DNA from: Croceivirga sp.
GTDB lineage: Bacteria; Bacteroidota; Bacteroidia; Flavobacteriales; Flavobacteriaceae
Direction of reading: 5' to 3'
Length of the DNA stretch: 64,000 nucleotides
Assembly: GCA_028284935.1 (NCBI GenBank)
Contig: JANQQQ010000008.1
Coordinates: 372,001-436,000, forward strand
The position numbers were made by a program, and so were the translations under genes. The first letter of the stretch is position 1. Each line of letters starts with the position of its first letter. Under the pieces are notes generated by a model. The model searched no databases and was not told where the DNA came from. It saw only the letters and a program-made list of their open reading frames with translations. This document shows positions 1 to 8,714 of the stretch, in pieces.

Positions 1-827
1 ATGCCGAAGAAAATGATTTGGGAACGGATCCGTTTGACGCTGATTCAGATGATGATGGATTGACGGATGGCGAAGAAGTACTGGTAGAGGATGATCCCTC
101 AACTGATGCAGTGCCCGAAAACCCCAGTGATCCTTTAGACGATTGCGATCCATTTTTGACAGAAGAGTGTAATGCGGAACCTATTGATATTTTAGTGGAA
201 AAATCCGTGGATGTTACTACCCCACTGGTAAATGGTACCATCACTTTTACCATTACCATTACCAATCAGAGTATGGATAGGGCCATAAATATTGTAATTG
301 CCGATGTAATAGACGATGCATCTGGTTTTGAACTATTGAATAGTAGCACTGAATCTGGTACCTATGATTCCGCTTCCGGTTTATGGAACGTGCCAGAACT
401 TTTGGGTGAAACATCCGTTAGTTTGTTTATCTCAGTTCGTGTTATCCAGGTAGGGAGGCTACAGAACACGGCGAGTTTGGTTAGTTCAATTCCCATAGAT
501 GGCGATACTTCCAATAATTCCGCCACGGTTGACATAACGGTATCCCAGAGTGAATGTGTTGATGTGGGTACACTTTGTAACCTATTCTCTCCAAACGGTG
601 ATGGCGTAAATGATGTATTGCTTTTGGTTGGTAGCGAGAACTTCCCCAACAATAGGCTACAGGTTTTTGATCGGTATGGGAACGCTGTTTTTGAAGCAAG
701 GGCTTATGACAATACCTGGGATGGGACTGGGGATAATGGTAATTTACCTAAGGGAACCTATTATTATATCTTGGATTTGGGGGATGGTACCGAAGTAACC
801 AAGGGCTGGATACAAATCATTAGATAA
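1..827 (+). CDS. T9SS type B cargo protein, 3' part (gliding motility-associated C-terminal domain)
   Basis: The reading frame is open from the first bases (an in-frame A-E-E-N-D precedes the TTG at 18), so the gene starts upstream of the window. The visible part begins with an Asp-rich, thrombospondin type 3-like calcium-binding stretch (DADSDDDGLTDGEE). A DUF11-like beta-sandwich follows, and the last 85 or so residues are a typical type B (CHU_C/TIGR04131) sorting domain with NLFSPNGDGVND, VFDRYGN, WDGTGDNG and KGTYYYILDL. Such domains direct export by the type IX secretion system and surface attachment. The next gene encodes a PorP/SprF-like protein, the usual partner of type B cargo. The ligand of this adhesin-like protein cannot be told. 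Confidence 0.9.
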   Translation, partial: AEENDLGTDPFDADSDDDGLTDGEEVLVEDDPSTDAVPENPSDPLDDCDPFLTEECNAEPIDILVEKSVDVTTPLVNGTITFTITITNQSMDRAINIVIADVIDDASGFELLNSSTESGTYDSASGLWNVPELLGETSVSLFISVRVIQVGRLQNTASLVSSIPIDGDTSNNSATVDITVSQSECVDVGTLCNLFSPNGDGVNDVLLLVGSENFPNNRLQVFDRYGNAVFEARAYDNTWDGTGDNGNLPKGTYYYILDLGDGTEVTKGWIQIIR

Positions 828-837
828 AAGGAAGTGC

Positions 838-1815
838 ATGTTTAATAAGTGTTACAATATCGTTTTTATTGGACTGTTCTGCGCAACTATTTTGAGCGTT
901 TCAGCTCAGCAAGAACCGCTTTATACCCAATACATGTACAATATTGGTAGTTTTAATCCGGCCTATGTGGGAACGGTGGAGTCTGCTGAACTATCCGCAT
1001 TATATAGGGCACAATGGATTGATATTCCTGGGGCACCCAGAAATCTGCGGTTTGGTGCCAACTTACCCATGGACAATGAAAAAATGGGTGTGGGATTTAA
1101 CGTAATCAGTGACGCCCTGGGTCCATCAACACAAACGTATTTCGATGTTTCCTATTCCTATCAAATTAATTTATCAGCTGCTTCCTGGTTGTCCTTTGGT
1201 TTGGATGTTGGAGGTTCCATCCTAAATTTGGATTATTCAAAAGGAACCTTTGAAAACCCTGGGGAACCATTGATAGGGGGGCAGGATTTTAATCAGTTTT
1301 ATCCAGTAGCGGGTGCAGGAATGTTTGCCTATGGGGAACAGTGGTATGCAGGTCTCTCTATTCCCAATTTTCTTACCTTAGGTATATATGAAGAGGAATT
1401 GGAGGCCGTTGTGGATAATAATTTACAGTTTAATTTTATCACGGGATATGTTTTTGAAATTTCGGACCGTAGCAAATTCAAACCTGCCGTGTTATTAAAT
1501 GTTCTGCCCGGTGCACCGGTCAACGTTAACTTATCCGCCAATTTTCTGTTTTTGGATGCAGTGACACTTGGCGCAAATTACAGGATAGATAATTCCATTA
1601 GTGGAGTGTTCGGCATCCAGGTGTCCAACGGAATGTTTTTAGGGTATTCTTATGATTACAACACCAATGGCCTTGGGGAATTTAACAATGGTTCGCATGA
1701 AGCCATCTTAAAATTTTATTTGGGTAGGGGAGACTCCAGTTCATCCAATTCCAGAAATAGAAACAAAAAGCTAAAGGGTAAACCAAAGCAAATTGATTCG
1801 CCTCGGTTCTTTTAA
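838..1815 (+). CDS. PorP/SprF family type IX secretion system membrane protein
   Basis: 325 aa with an N-terminal signal peptide ending near SVSA-QQ, followed by the family opening EPLYTQYMYNIGSFNPAYVG. The rest is an alternating outer-membrane beta-barrel pattern ending near the C-terminus. PorP/SprF-like proteins are needed for secretion or attachment of partner type B cargo; SprF serving SprB is the known case. The gene starts 10 bp after the cargo gene and is followed 10 bp later by the PorE-like gene, so the three look like one operon. The basic tail (SRNRNKKLKGKPKQ) is unremarkable. The family is certain; the exact cargo is inferred from position. Confidence 0.92.
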   Translation: MFNKCYNIVFIGLFCATILSVSAQQEPLYTQYMYNIGSFNPAYVGTVESAELSALYRAQWIDIPGAPRNLRFGANLPMDNEKMGVGFNVISDALGPSTQTYFDVSYSYQINLSAASWLSFGLDVGGSILNLDYSKGTFENPGEPLIGGQDFNQFYPVAGAGMFAYGEQWYAGLSIPNFLTLGIYEEELEAVVDNNLQFNFITGYVFEISDRSKFKPAVLLNVLPGAPVNVNLSANFLFLDAVTLGANYRIDNSISGVFGIQVSNGMFLGYSYDYNTNGLGEFNNGSHEAILKFYLGRGDSSSSNSRNRNKKLKGKPKQIDSPRFF

Positions 1816-1825
1816 ACGTCTTTTT

Positions 1826-3763
1826 ATGAATTTCAAAAATTACGTCCATATCATATTGTTTGCACTGACACTATCAGTACATGGTCAGAACAAGAAATCG
1901 AAAGGGGATGACTTTTTCTTTTCCTATGCATTTAAAGACGCCATAGTGGCTTATGAAGAAGACCTTACCAAAGGATTGGAATTATCGCCAAAGCAATATC
2001 TGAATTTAGCCGATTCCTATTTCAAGGTTGAAAATTATGAAAAGGCCACGAAGATATACTTGCAGCTCTTTTCCGAGGATAGTATTGTGGGTAGCCATCA
2101 TCTTAACAAATTGTTGCAGGGATTGGGAAAAAAAGCTGATTTAACGGAAGTTCAAGCGTTCTTGGAGCGTGAAGGAGTAGCGTTTCACAAGGAACTTTTG
2201 GAGAATGGCGATTTCAACATGAAATTATTGACCTCGGATGAAGATGGGGAATCCAATAAAGTTCAGATATTCAATTTAGACAGCAACAGCCAAAACAGTG
2301 ATTTTTCTTCGTCGTTCTTTGGTGATTTCCTATTGTTTACTAGTGGGAGACCAACTACTAAACGCAAGAACTACGAGCCCACGGGTGAAGCTTATCTTGA
2401 TATTTTTAAAGGAACCATTGGCAAAAACGGTCAAGTTTCCAAGATTGAACCGTTTAAGGAAGTTCCTGACTCTGAATACCATAAGGCCACGCCATTTTAC
2501 TCTAGCGATCTAAACGCCGTATTGTATGTGCTCTCGAACACCTCCGAAGGGGAATTGGAGTTCGATGAAAACGGTAAGAATGCCTTGGGAATTGGCATAC
2601 AGAAATTGAATGGAGGTTTTAATTTTCTTTGGCGGGATCTTAGCACGTCCTTTTATTACCCGTTCTATGAAGAGGAAACAGGTAGATTGTATTTTGCAGC
2701 CAATCTTGATGGGGGCTATGGAGGTACCGATCTCTATTATGTAAATACCAACCGAGGACAGATCATGTCAGCACCTATAAATCTAGGTCCCCGTGTCAAC
2801 TCTCCTGGAAATGAAATAGCCCCCTATGTGTTCGAAGGCGCACTATATTTCTCTTCGGATGTGTTTTACGGGTTGGGTGGAATGGATATCTATAAGGTGA
2901 ACATTAGGGAAGGAAGCTTTACCATTCCCATAAATTTGGGTAAACCGGTGAATTCTGAAGCTGATGATTTTGGGTATATCCTAAAAAATTATGGGCAAGG
3001 TCTTTTAGGATACTTTTCTTCCAATCGAAAAGGGGGTGTCGGGAACGACGATATTTATGGATTTTTGGTGGACGAAAAGCCGGGTCTAAGGACTTTTGCA
3101 TTGAGGGGTAAAGTTGTCAAATTAAATAATTTGGATGGTGTTGATGGCGCAATGGTCAGGGTGTATGGACCTGATGGAAGCCTCTTACAGGAGACTTCTT
3201 CAAACGTCTCAGGGGAGTATACTATAGAAGTGCCATGGCAAAGTATGGTTCGGGTAGAGGCTACCAAGCAACGCCACTCCATTTTTTCTGCAATATTGAA
3301 TGAAGAACAAATGGAAGCTGCTCAAAAGAGAAGCCTTAATTTGGGGTTGGCGCTTTATGATGATTTGGTTGAGGAAAGAGAAGGCCAAAAAGTGGTTAAG
3401 CTCAAGGATTTTTATTTCCCTAAGGGTAAATCCACTATGATGGCTGAAATTGCTACTGAATTGGATAAGGTGGTTGATTTTGTACAAAGATTTCCTGCTT
3501 CTCAATTACGCATTGAGACCCATACGGATAGTAGGGGGGGTAGTAGTACGAATTTCAGGATTTCAAAGGCAAGATCTGATGCTATCAAGAAATACCTGTT
3601 GGAAAAAGGGGTACCAGCTTCAAACATACTTTACTCCATTGGCTATGGTGAAGAAAAAATAGTCAACAATTGCAAGAATGGAGTGTATTGTATTGAAATG
3701 CTACATAAGAAAAACGAGCGTTCTCTTGTTGTAGTTCTAAATGATAATATCCTTTTCGATTAG
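1826..3763 (+). CDS. PorE-like OmpA family protein (TPR, PD40 propeller, CRD, OmpA)
   Basis: 645 aa from the ATG at 1826; an in-frame TTG at 1793 overlaps porP and would place 11 residues before the signal peptide (MNFKNYVHIILFALTLSVHG). Order of domains: TPR-like helices at about 30-110, a PD40/WD40-like propeller at about 150-410 (repeats such as ATPFYSSDLNAVLYV, GRLYFAANLDGGYGGTDLYY and GALYFSSDVFYGLGGMDIY), a carboxypeptidase-regulatory-like domain at about 420-500, and a C-terminal OmpA peptidoglycan-binding domain with ETHTDSRG. This is the order known for PorE of Porphyromonas gingivalis, which anchors the T9SS to peptidoglycan. It is probably the accessory anchor for the upstream cargo and PorP pair; many genomes carry several such paralogues. 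Confidence 0.88.
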   Translation: MNFKNYVHIILFALTLSVHGQNKKSKGDDFFFSYAFKDAIVAYEEDLTKGLELSPKQYLNLADSYFKVENYEKATKIYLQLFSEDSIVGSHHLNKLLQGLGKKADLTEVQAFLEREGVAFHKELLENGDFNMKLLTSDEDGESNKVQIFNLDSNSQNSDFSSSFFGDFLLFTSGRPTTKRKNYEPTGEAYLDIFKGTIGKNGQVSKIEPFKEVPDSEYHKATPFYSSDLNAVLYVLSNTSEGELEFDENGKNALGIGIQKLNGGFNFLWRDLSTSFYYPFYEEETGRLYFAANLDGGYGGTDLYYVNTNRGQIMSAPINLGPRVNSPGNEIAPYVFEGALYFSSDVFYGLGGMDIYKVNIREGSFTIPINLGKPVNSEADDFGYILKNYGQGLLGYFSSNRKGGVGNDDIYGFLVDEKPGLRTFALRGKVVKLNNLDGVDGAMVRVYGPDGSLLQETSSNVSGEYTIEVPWQSMVRVEATKQRHSIFSAILNEEQMEAAQKRSLNLGLALYDDLVEEREGQKVVKLKDFYFPKGKSTMMAEIATELDKVVDFVQRFPASQLRIETHTDSRGGSSTNFRISKARSDAIKKYLLEKGVPASNILYSIGYGEEKIVNNCKNGVYCIEMLHKKNERSLVVVLNDNILFD

Positions 3764-3768
3764 AGTTT

Positions 3769-5025
3769 CTAGAAGAAACTGATCCAGCAGTAGTAGACGG
3801 CAAAGGCGCTAAGAAATAAAATACCGATATAGCTCAGGAGCAGCAATCTTTTTTGAGGGCGGTATTCGGGAGGAACTTCTTTCGCCCTCATGGTTTTATG
3901 GTTCATCCAACCTAGGATAGGGGCAAAGACGAAGGATACAAAAGTGGCAAGGGCCACAAGGTTTCCCATATTAGCACTAAATAGCGTAATCACCAACCAA
4001 TTGATAAGTGCCATAATCAGAACCCCCAGGGCAAATGCCTTTTTATTCTTGTAAAGGGAGTTGTTGCCCACCCCAAGTTTGTCCAGCACATCCAGACTTA
4101 CACGGGTTATGGCATCATGTGCCGTCATACAGGTACTGAACATGGTGGCAAATGCGGCCAAAGCAATAAGAAAATAGGCCCAATTGCCAATGTGTGCAGT
4201 AAATAGTTGGACCACCTGGTCGGCAAAGACGACGGCATTTCCACTCAGTTCCACCCCAGTTCCATAGAGTGTTTTCCAGCCAATAGTCATAAAAAAAACA
4301 GCGAGCACAGCGGTCAAAAAATAACCCATATTGAATTCCTTAAGGGCTTCGCTAAGTGTTGGAGGTTCCTTTACGGATTTTAGTTTCTCTATTCCCCAAA
4401 GGCTTACCCATCCTGAAGCCTCAACGGCTGTGGGCATCCACCCAATCAATCCAATAAGGAATAGTATTCCGGCTTCATTAAAAATTGGTGAGGGTACAAA
4501 ATGGGTAGTCTGGGACACTTGACCTTTGTATACTACCAAAACCGTTGTCAATAAAAGGGATAAAAACAATATCGCTATGACCAATTTCAATGAATTCTCC
4601 AAAAAGCGATAGCGCCCAATAATCAACAAAAGACTTATGAGTATAAATAAGCTCAAAGCAATGAAATTCAATGATAAAGAATCAATTTTAAATAGGTTGG
4701 CAAAAAGGCCTGAGGTGACAATATACAATGCTGCCAAGATGGTAAACGTTGAGATGAGGGTAATAAAGGCATAGAGCCACAGATAAGGTTTACCTAGATT
4801 CTGATAGCCCTGGATGAGGGTTTTTTTGGTGACGTGGGTATAACGTATACCAAATTCAAAAAATGGATACTTAAGGATATTGGCAAGAAGAATGGGTATG
4901 ACCATAATCCACCCATATTCAGCTCCCGCCTTGGTGGAAAGCACTAAATGTGAGGTACCAATTGCCATGCTGGCGAATAGCAGCCCAGGTCCCAAACTTT
5001 TAATGAATTTATAAAACCCAATCAA
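3769..5025 (-). CDS. Nramp-related membrane transporter lacking canonical metal motifs
   Basis: 418 aa with about 11 hydrophobic segments. The opening GPGLLFASMAIGTSHLV matches the Nramp/SLC11 start (GPGLL) and AGAEYGW fits the usual AGA-YGY. No ATG exists before TM1, so a TTG start at 5025 is needed. In classical Nramp proteins TM1 carries DPGN and TM6 carries MPH, which bind Mn2+ or Fe2+. Here TM1 reads AIGTSHL and TM6 reads GWMPTAVEAS, so both motifs are absent. Substrate is therefore unknown; it could be Mg2+, another ion or an organic solute. It converges on the PorE-like gene with a 5-bp gap. Confidence 0.75.
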   Translation of the reverse strand: MIGFYKFIKSLGPGLLFASMAIGTSHLVLSTKAGAEYGWIMVIPILLANILKYPFFEFGIRYTHVTKKTLIQGYQNLGKPYLWLYAFITLISTFTILAALYIVTSGLFANLFKIDSLSLNFIALSLFILISLLLIIGRYRFLENSLKLVIAILFLSLLLTTVLVVYKGQVSQTTHFVPSPIFNEAGILFLIGLIGWMPTAVEASGWVSLWGIEKLKSVKEPPTLSEALKEFNMGYFLTAVLAVFFMTIGWKTLYGTGVELSGNAVVFADQVVQLFTAHIGNWAYFLIALAAFATMFSTCMTAHDAITRVSLDVLDKLGVGNNSLYKNKKAFALGVLIMALINWLVITLFSANMGNLVALATFVSFVFAPILGWMNHKTMRAKEVPPEYRPQKRLLLLSYIGILFLSAFAVYYCWISFF

Positions 5026-5099
5026 TTTGTTTAATTAATTTTTAAATTCGTCAAACAAAAAAATGCCAACGGCATAATGTTAATCAAAAATTAGTTGTA

Positions 5100-5768
5100 A
5101 TGAAAAAAGTAGTTACATGTTTTATTGTTTTGTTACTGTGTTTCGGTTGTTCTGATGATGCTGAAGATCAAATCAATACTTCAGAAACTGAAGATACCAA
5201 TGATGAACATACGGGTACAGCAAATCGGGTAACAATTCCAGATGCGGCTTTTGAGCAGGCTTTGATCGATCTCAATTTCGATTCAGAATTGGATGGCGAA
5301 GTTGCCAAAGATAGGATTGATTCAATTAAAGGCCTTTTTATTGATAATGAGGGTATTACGGATTTAACCGGCATATCGGAATTCAATGCTCTTGAAACTC
5401 TGAGCATCAGGGATAACAACTTGACCACAGTTGATTTAAGACGTAATACCAATTTATTGTTTATTTGGGCAGAGGGTAATGTATTGGAAGAAATCAATGT
5501 TACCGGACTCTCTTCTTTGGAAAAATTGGGGCTGGATAGAAATGTATTGGAAGAAGTGGACGTTAGCACAAATTCTGAGCTTCAACTTTTGACGCTATCG
5601 GAGAACCAGTTAGGTGGTATTGACGTTTCTACCAACACTGTACTGACTGATTTTACTGTGGTTGATAACCCTTTAAATTGTATATTGGTCAATGAAGCTC
5701 AATTGAACAACATTCCCACAGATTGGGTAAAGGATGAAACAGCTGGTTATTCCTTGGATTGTCAATAA
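5100..5768 (+). CDS. leucine-rich repeat lipoprotein
   Basis: 222 aa. The N-terminus MKKVVTCFIVLLLCFGC-SDD looks like a lipoprotein signal with the lipidated Cys followed by acidic residues, a surface-export style signal in Bacteroidota. After VTIPDAAFEQALIDL, a common opening in flavobacterial LRR proteins, about five short leucine-rich units follow (LETLSIRDNNLTTVDL, LEKLGLDRNVLEEVDV and LQLLTLSENQLGGIDV). There is no T9SS tail. It probably binds protein or polysaccharide at the cell surface, but no specific role can be assigned. The next gene starts 9 bp downstream and may be co-transcribed. Confidence 0.8.
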   Translation: MKKVVTCFIVLLLCFGCSDDAEDQINTSETEDTNDEHTGTANRVTIPDAAFEQALIDLNFDSELDGEVAKDRIDSIKGLFIDNEGITDLTGISEFNALETLSIRDNNLTTVDLRRNTNLLFIWAEGNVLEEINVTGLSSLEKLGLDRNVLEEVDVSTNSELQLLTLSENQLGGIDVSTNTVLTDFTVVDNPLNCILVNEAQLNNIPTDWVKDETAGYSLDCQ

Positions 5769-5777
5769 CCAAAACCA

Positions 5778-6821
5778 ATGAAATTTCTGCGCAAACTTGT
5801 AAAAGTGGCCGTAGTGCTCACCGCTGCACTATTGATGACTTATTTTTTAGGGCCAAAAGTGGCTACTCCCAACTTGGATAGACCCCTTCCCAAAATAACC
5901 ACGGATTTGGCACAGTTGGAAAAGGAAATTCAAGAAAGGGAAGCTTCCATTCAAAATATTCGGCCGGATAATGAAGCTAGAATTATATGGGCGGATTCCC
6001 TTCCTAAAAAAACGGAATATAGTATCGTGTATTTGCATGGTTGGTCGGCAAGTCAAGAGGAAGGTGACCCCATTCATACGGAAACGGCAAAACGGTTTGG
6101 ATGTAATTTATATCTACCAAGATTGGCAGGTCATGGCTTAATGGAAGAAGAACCCATGTTACATCTTACGGCGGATCAACTCATACAATCGGCAAAGGAA
6201 GCCATCGCGGTGGGGAAGCAATTGGGAAAAAAGGTAATTTTAATGTCTACATCCACTGGTGGGACCTTGGCACTTCCTTTGGCCGGTGGAGACCCAGATA
6301 TTGCTGCATTAATATTATATTCTCCCAATGTTGAGATTTTTGACCCAACGGCCAAATTGTTGTCAAAACCTTGGGGCTTACAGTTGGCTCGATTGGTAAC
6401 GGGTAAGGATTATCATGAGTTTGACAATAGGACTCCGGTACGGGATCAGTACTGGACCACGAAATATCGCCTGGAGGCTTTGACACAACTCCAAGCCCTG
6501 GTTGAAGAAACAATGGTTGAGGAAACGTTCAAGTCGGTTGCACAACCCGTATTTCTTGGATATTATTATAAGGATGACATTCATCAAGATAGTGTGGTTT
6601 CTGTGCCGGCCATGTTGGAAATGTTTGACCAATTGGGAACAGCCTCCCACCTTAAAGAAAAGGTGGCCTTGCCCAACGTTGGTGACCACGTAATGGCGTC
6701 TCACATTAATTCGAAAGACTTGGAATCCGTTCGGAAGGAAACGTTTGAGTTTTTGGAGGAAGTTGTGGGTCTTAAGCAAAGCATCCCGAATTCAAGTTTT
6801 ACCCCTTCCCTTTCCAAATAG
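5778..6821 (+). CDS. alpha/beta hydrolase, membrane-anchored
   Basis: 347 aa. An N-terminal hydrophobic segment (VAVVLTAALLMTYFLG) suggests a signal anchor. The hydrolase core has an HGW oxyanion motif near residue 87, a nucleophile elbow STSTGG with Ser near 158 (S-x-S-x-G in place of G-x-S-x-G), an acid candidate in YYKDD near 262, and the catalytic His in GDHVM near 303. It resembles carboxylesterase/serine aminopeptidase-like hydrolases; the substrate is unknown. It follows the LRR lipoprotein by 9 bp, and its last 23 bp overlap the 3' end of the convergent BASS transporter gene. Confidence 0.8.
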   Translation: MKFLRKLVKVAVVLTAALLMTYFLGPKVATPNLDRPLPKITTDLAQLEKEIQEREASIQNIRPDNEARIIWADSLPKKTEYSIVYLHGWSASQEEGDPIHTETAKRFGCNLYLPRLAGHGLMEEEPMLHLTADQLIQSAKEAIAVGKQLGKKVILMSTSTGGTLALPLAGGDPDIAALILYSPNVEIFDPTAKLLSKPWGLQLARLVTGKDYHEFDNRTPVRDQYWTTKYRLEALTQLQALVEETMVEETFKSVAQPVFLGYYYKDDIHQDSVVSVPAMLEMFDQLGTASHLKEKVALPNVGDHVMASHINSKDLESVRKETFEFLEEVVGLKQSIPNSSFTPSLSK

Positions 6822-7866
6822 TAGCCAAAGAAGAGCCCGAGATGTTCATAAATGGGCCAAATACGGCAGGAGCCAGCCCCATGGTGGCCAGGCGCCCCAT
6901 CTCCAAAGCAATTCCCGAAGCAAGGCCGGAGTTCTGCATACCCACTTCAAATGCAACCGTTCTGCAAGACTTTTCATCAAGCCCAAGCAATTTACCCCCG
7001 TAATACCCCAACAGGTACCCGGAAAAATTGTGGGCAACCACTACTATAATCAGTACAAGGCCAATGGATAGGAGGGAGTCCCGTCCGGAAGCCGTAATAA
7101 TGGTGATGATAATGGCAATGGCCGCCATGGATACCTTGGGCATGGCTTTATCCAACCACGTGAATCTGCCATGGGCGAAATGATTAAAAAGGAGTCCTGC
7201 CAATATTGGAAGGATAACTATTTTAATGATGCTCCAAAACATGGCCAAAAAATCTATGGGAACAAGCTCATTGGCCAAGAGCTGCATGAAAAAAGGGGTC
7301 AACAAAGGGGACAATAGTGTTGAAACCGCTGTTAGGGTTAGGGATAAGGCCAAATTAGCCCCGGAAATATAGGCCATAACATTTGATGCCAGTCCACCAG
7401 GAGAGCACCCCACTAGAATAATACCGGCAGCAATTTCGGGCGGTAGTCCTGATAACTTGGCCAGACCAAATCCAATAAATGGCATAATGGTAAACTGTGC
7501 AATCAATCCCACCAAGACCCCTTTGGGCATTTTTACAACTCCTATAAAATCCCTAATGCCTATGGAGGTTCCCATTCCAAACATAATGATGATCAATAGG
7601 GGCACAATCAACCCGTTTAGTTCAAACGACCCGATTTCCAGAAAGAACTGAGGGTAAAACAAAGAGGCTGCGACCGCTGCAAAAATCAAAATGGTAAATG
7701 AGAACCCTTTTAAGGGTTTATAGGCCGAAAAGGCTAGGGCTAGGGCCAATAAAAAAAGTATTAAGGTCGGTGCTGCAACCTCATATCGTTCGAGACCCCA
7801 GAGGAACACAGCTCCTAATCCTAAAAAAATACTGGCTACTGAGGCCCACTTACCAAGATTTCGCAT
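6799..7866 (-). CDS. bile acid:sodium symporter (BASS) family transporter
   Basis: 355 aa from the ATG at 7866; a TTG two codons upstream is less likely. There are about ten membrane segments. Diagnostic stretches are IMFGMGTSIGIRDF, ILVGCSPGGLASNVMAYISG (the CSPGG-ASN unwound helix) and FEVGMQNSGLAS (the E-x-G-x-Q-N-x-G sodium-site motif). Members move organic anions such as bile acids, pantoate or keto acids with Na+, so the bacterial substrate cannot be read from sequence. The 3' end overlaps the convergent hydrolase gene by 23 bp. Confidence 0.9.
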   Translation of the reverse strand: MRNLGKWASVASIFLGLGAVFLWGLERYEVAAPTLILFLLALALAFSAYKPLKGFSFTILIFAAVAASLFYPQFFLEIGSFELNGLIVPLLIIIMFGMGTSIGIRDFIGVVKMPKGVLVGLIAQFTIMPFIGFGLAKLSGLPPEIAAGIILVGCSPGGLASNVMAYISGANLALSLTLTAVSTLLSPLLTPFFMQLLANELVPIDFLAMFWSIIKIVILPILAGLLFNHFAHGRFTWLDKAMPKVSMAAIAIIITIITASGRDSLLSIGLVLIIVVVAHNFSGYLLGYYGGKLLGLDEKSCRTVAFEVGMQNSGLASGIALEMGRLATMGLAPAVFGPFMNISGSSLATIWKGKG

Positions 7867-7906
7867 GTTCAATTGTAATAGGTGACAAAATACTTAATTT
7901 TATTTC

Positions 7907-8479
7907 TTATTTGATTTTGGAAAGCCGTATGCTTCGAAATAAAATTTCACCAGTGCCCATGGCCTGTAGCCCTATAAAACCTTCTATGGGGTATTCGTAT
8001 TTGGAATCTGCCATCAGGATGTTGTTTACCCATACCTGGATGCTGTCCTTTTCTGCTTTGATTTTATAGGTATTCCATTTGTTCAATGTTGTTACATGGT
8101 TTAAGGGAACTGATTTGGCCACTATGGCGCCAGTTCTATTTTCTTGGTTGGGATGTAAGTCCCAAATGTTTATCTCATGACAATCGGTTGCGCTTAGTTC
8201 TTTTTTGGAGCAGCGAATGAAGACTCCAGAATTTATGGTGCTGTCGGGCTTGAATTCCAATTCCAATACAAAGTCTTTGTAGGTCTTTTTGGTCATAACG
8301 AAACCTGAACCGTCTTTACTTTTACCTATAAGAACATCCTTAGAGAAATTCCACTGGGCATTTCCAAATGTTTCCCAACTATTTGAGTTTTCTTGAAATA
8401 AGAAATTTGAATCAGTACAGGCAACCGCTGAGAGGAGGGTGAAGAGACCAACGAATAGGTAAACTCTCATTTTTTTCAT
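7907..8479 (-). CDS. DUF1080 (3-keto-disaccharide hydrolase-like) lipoprotein
   Basis: 190 aa from the ATG at 8479; the frame opens earlier, but the signal begins at MKKMRVYLFVGLFTLLSAVAC, a lipoprotein signal. The body is a single DUF1080 concanavalin-like beta-sandwich: WETFGNAQWNF, FVLELEFKPDSTINSGVFIRC, HEINIWD, LNKWNTYKIKAEKDSIQVWVN and the ending GEILFRSIRL. The family name comes from 3-keto-disaccharide hydrolases, but many members only bind sugars. It lies alone, 40 bp upstream of the BASS gene start on the same strand, and could share its transcript. Confidence 0.85.
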   Translation of the reverse strand: MKKMRVYLFVGLFTLLSAVACTDSNFLFQENSNSWETFGNAQWNFSKDVLIGKSKDGSGFVMTKKTYKDFVLELEFKPDSTINSGVFIRCSKKELSATDCHEINIWDLHPNQENRTGAIVAKSVPLNHVTTLNKWNTYKIKAEKDSIQVWVNNILMADSKYEYPIEGFIGLQAMGTGEILFRSIRLSKIK

Positions 8480-8714
8480 AAACAAATCTGTGGAAGTGGC
8501 CAGAAAATACAAAATAGACCGCATAAAAAACCCAATGCCGGCATAAATTTGAAATGATTTTTAGACTAAAAAGGAATAAAAAATACTTTGCGTTTAGGTT
8601 GGTTCTTAACAGACTCGGCGTGGGAAGAATATAAACACCACTTTAAGATAACCCTATTATTCCAGATACCGCCACAATAAAGGACTTGGCAATGACTGTG
8701 CCACTTCAGAGTCA

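Noticed and set aside
1793-1825. TTG start for the PorE-like protein
   Set aside because: It would overlap the PorP gene and put 11 residues before an otherwise ideal signal peptide at 1826.
3764-3780. Hairpin AGTTTCT-AGA-AGAAACT between the PorE-like and Nramp-like genes
   Set aside because: Short, without a T-run in either direction, and it includes the transporter stop codon.
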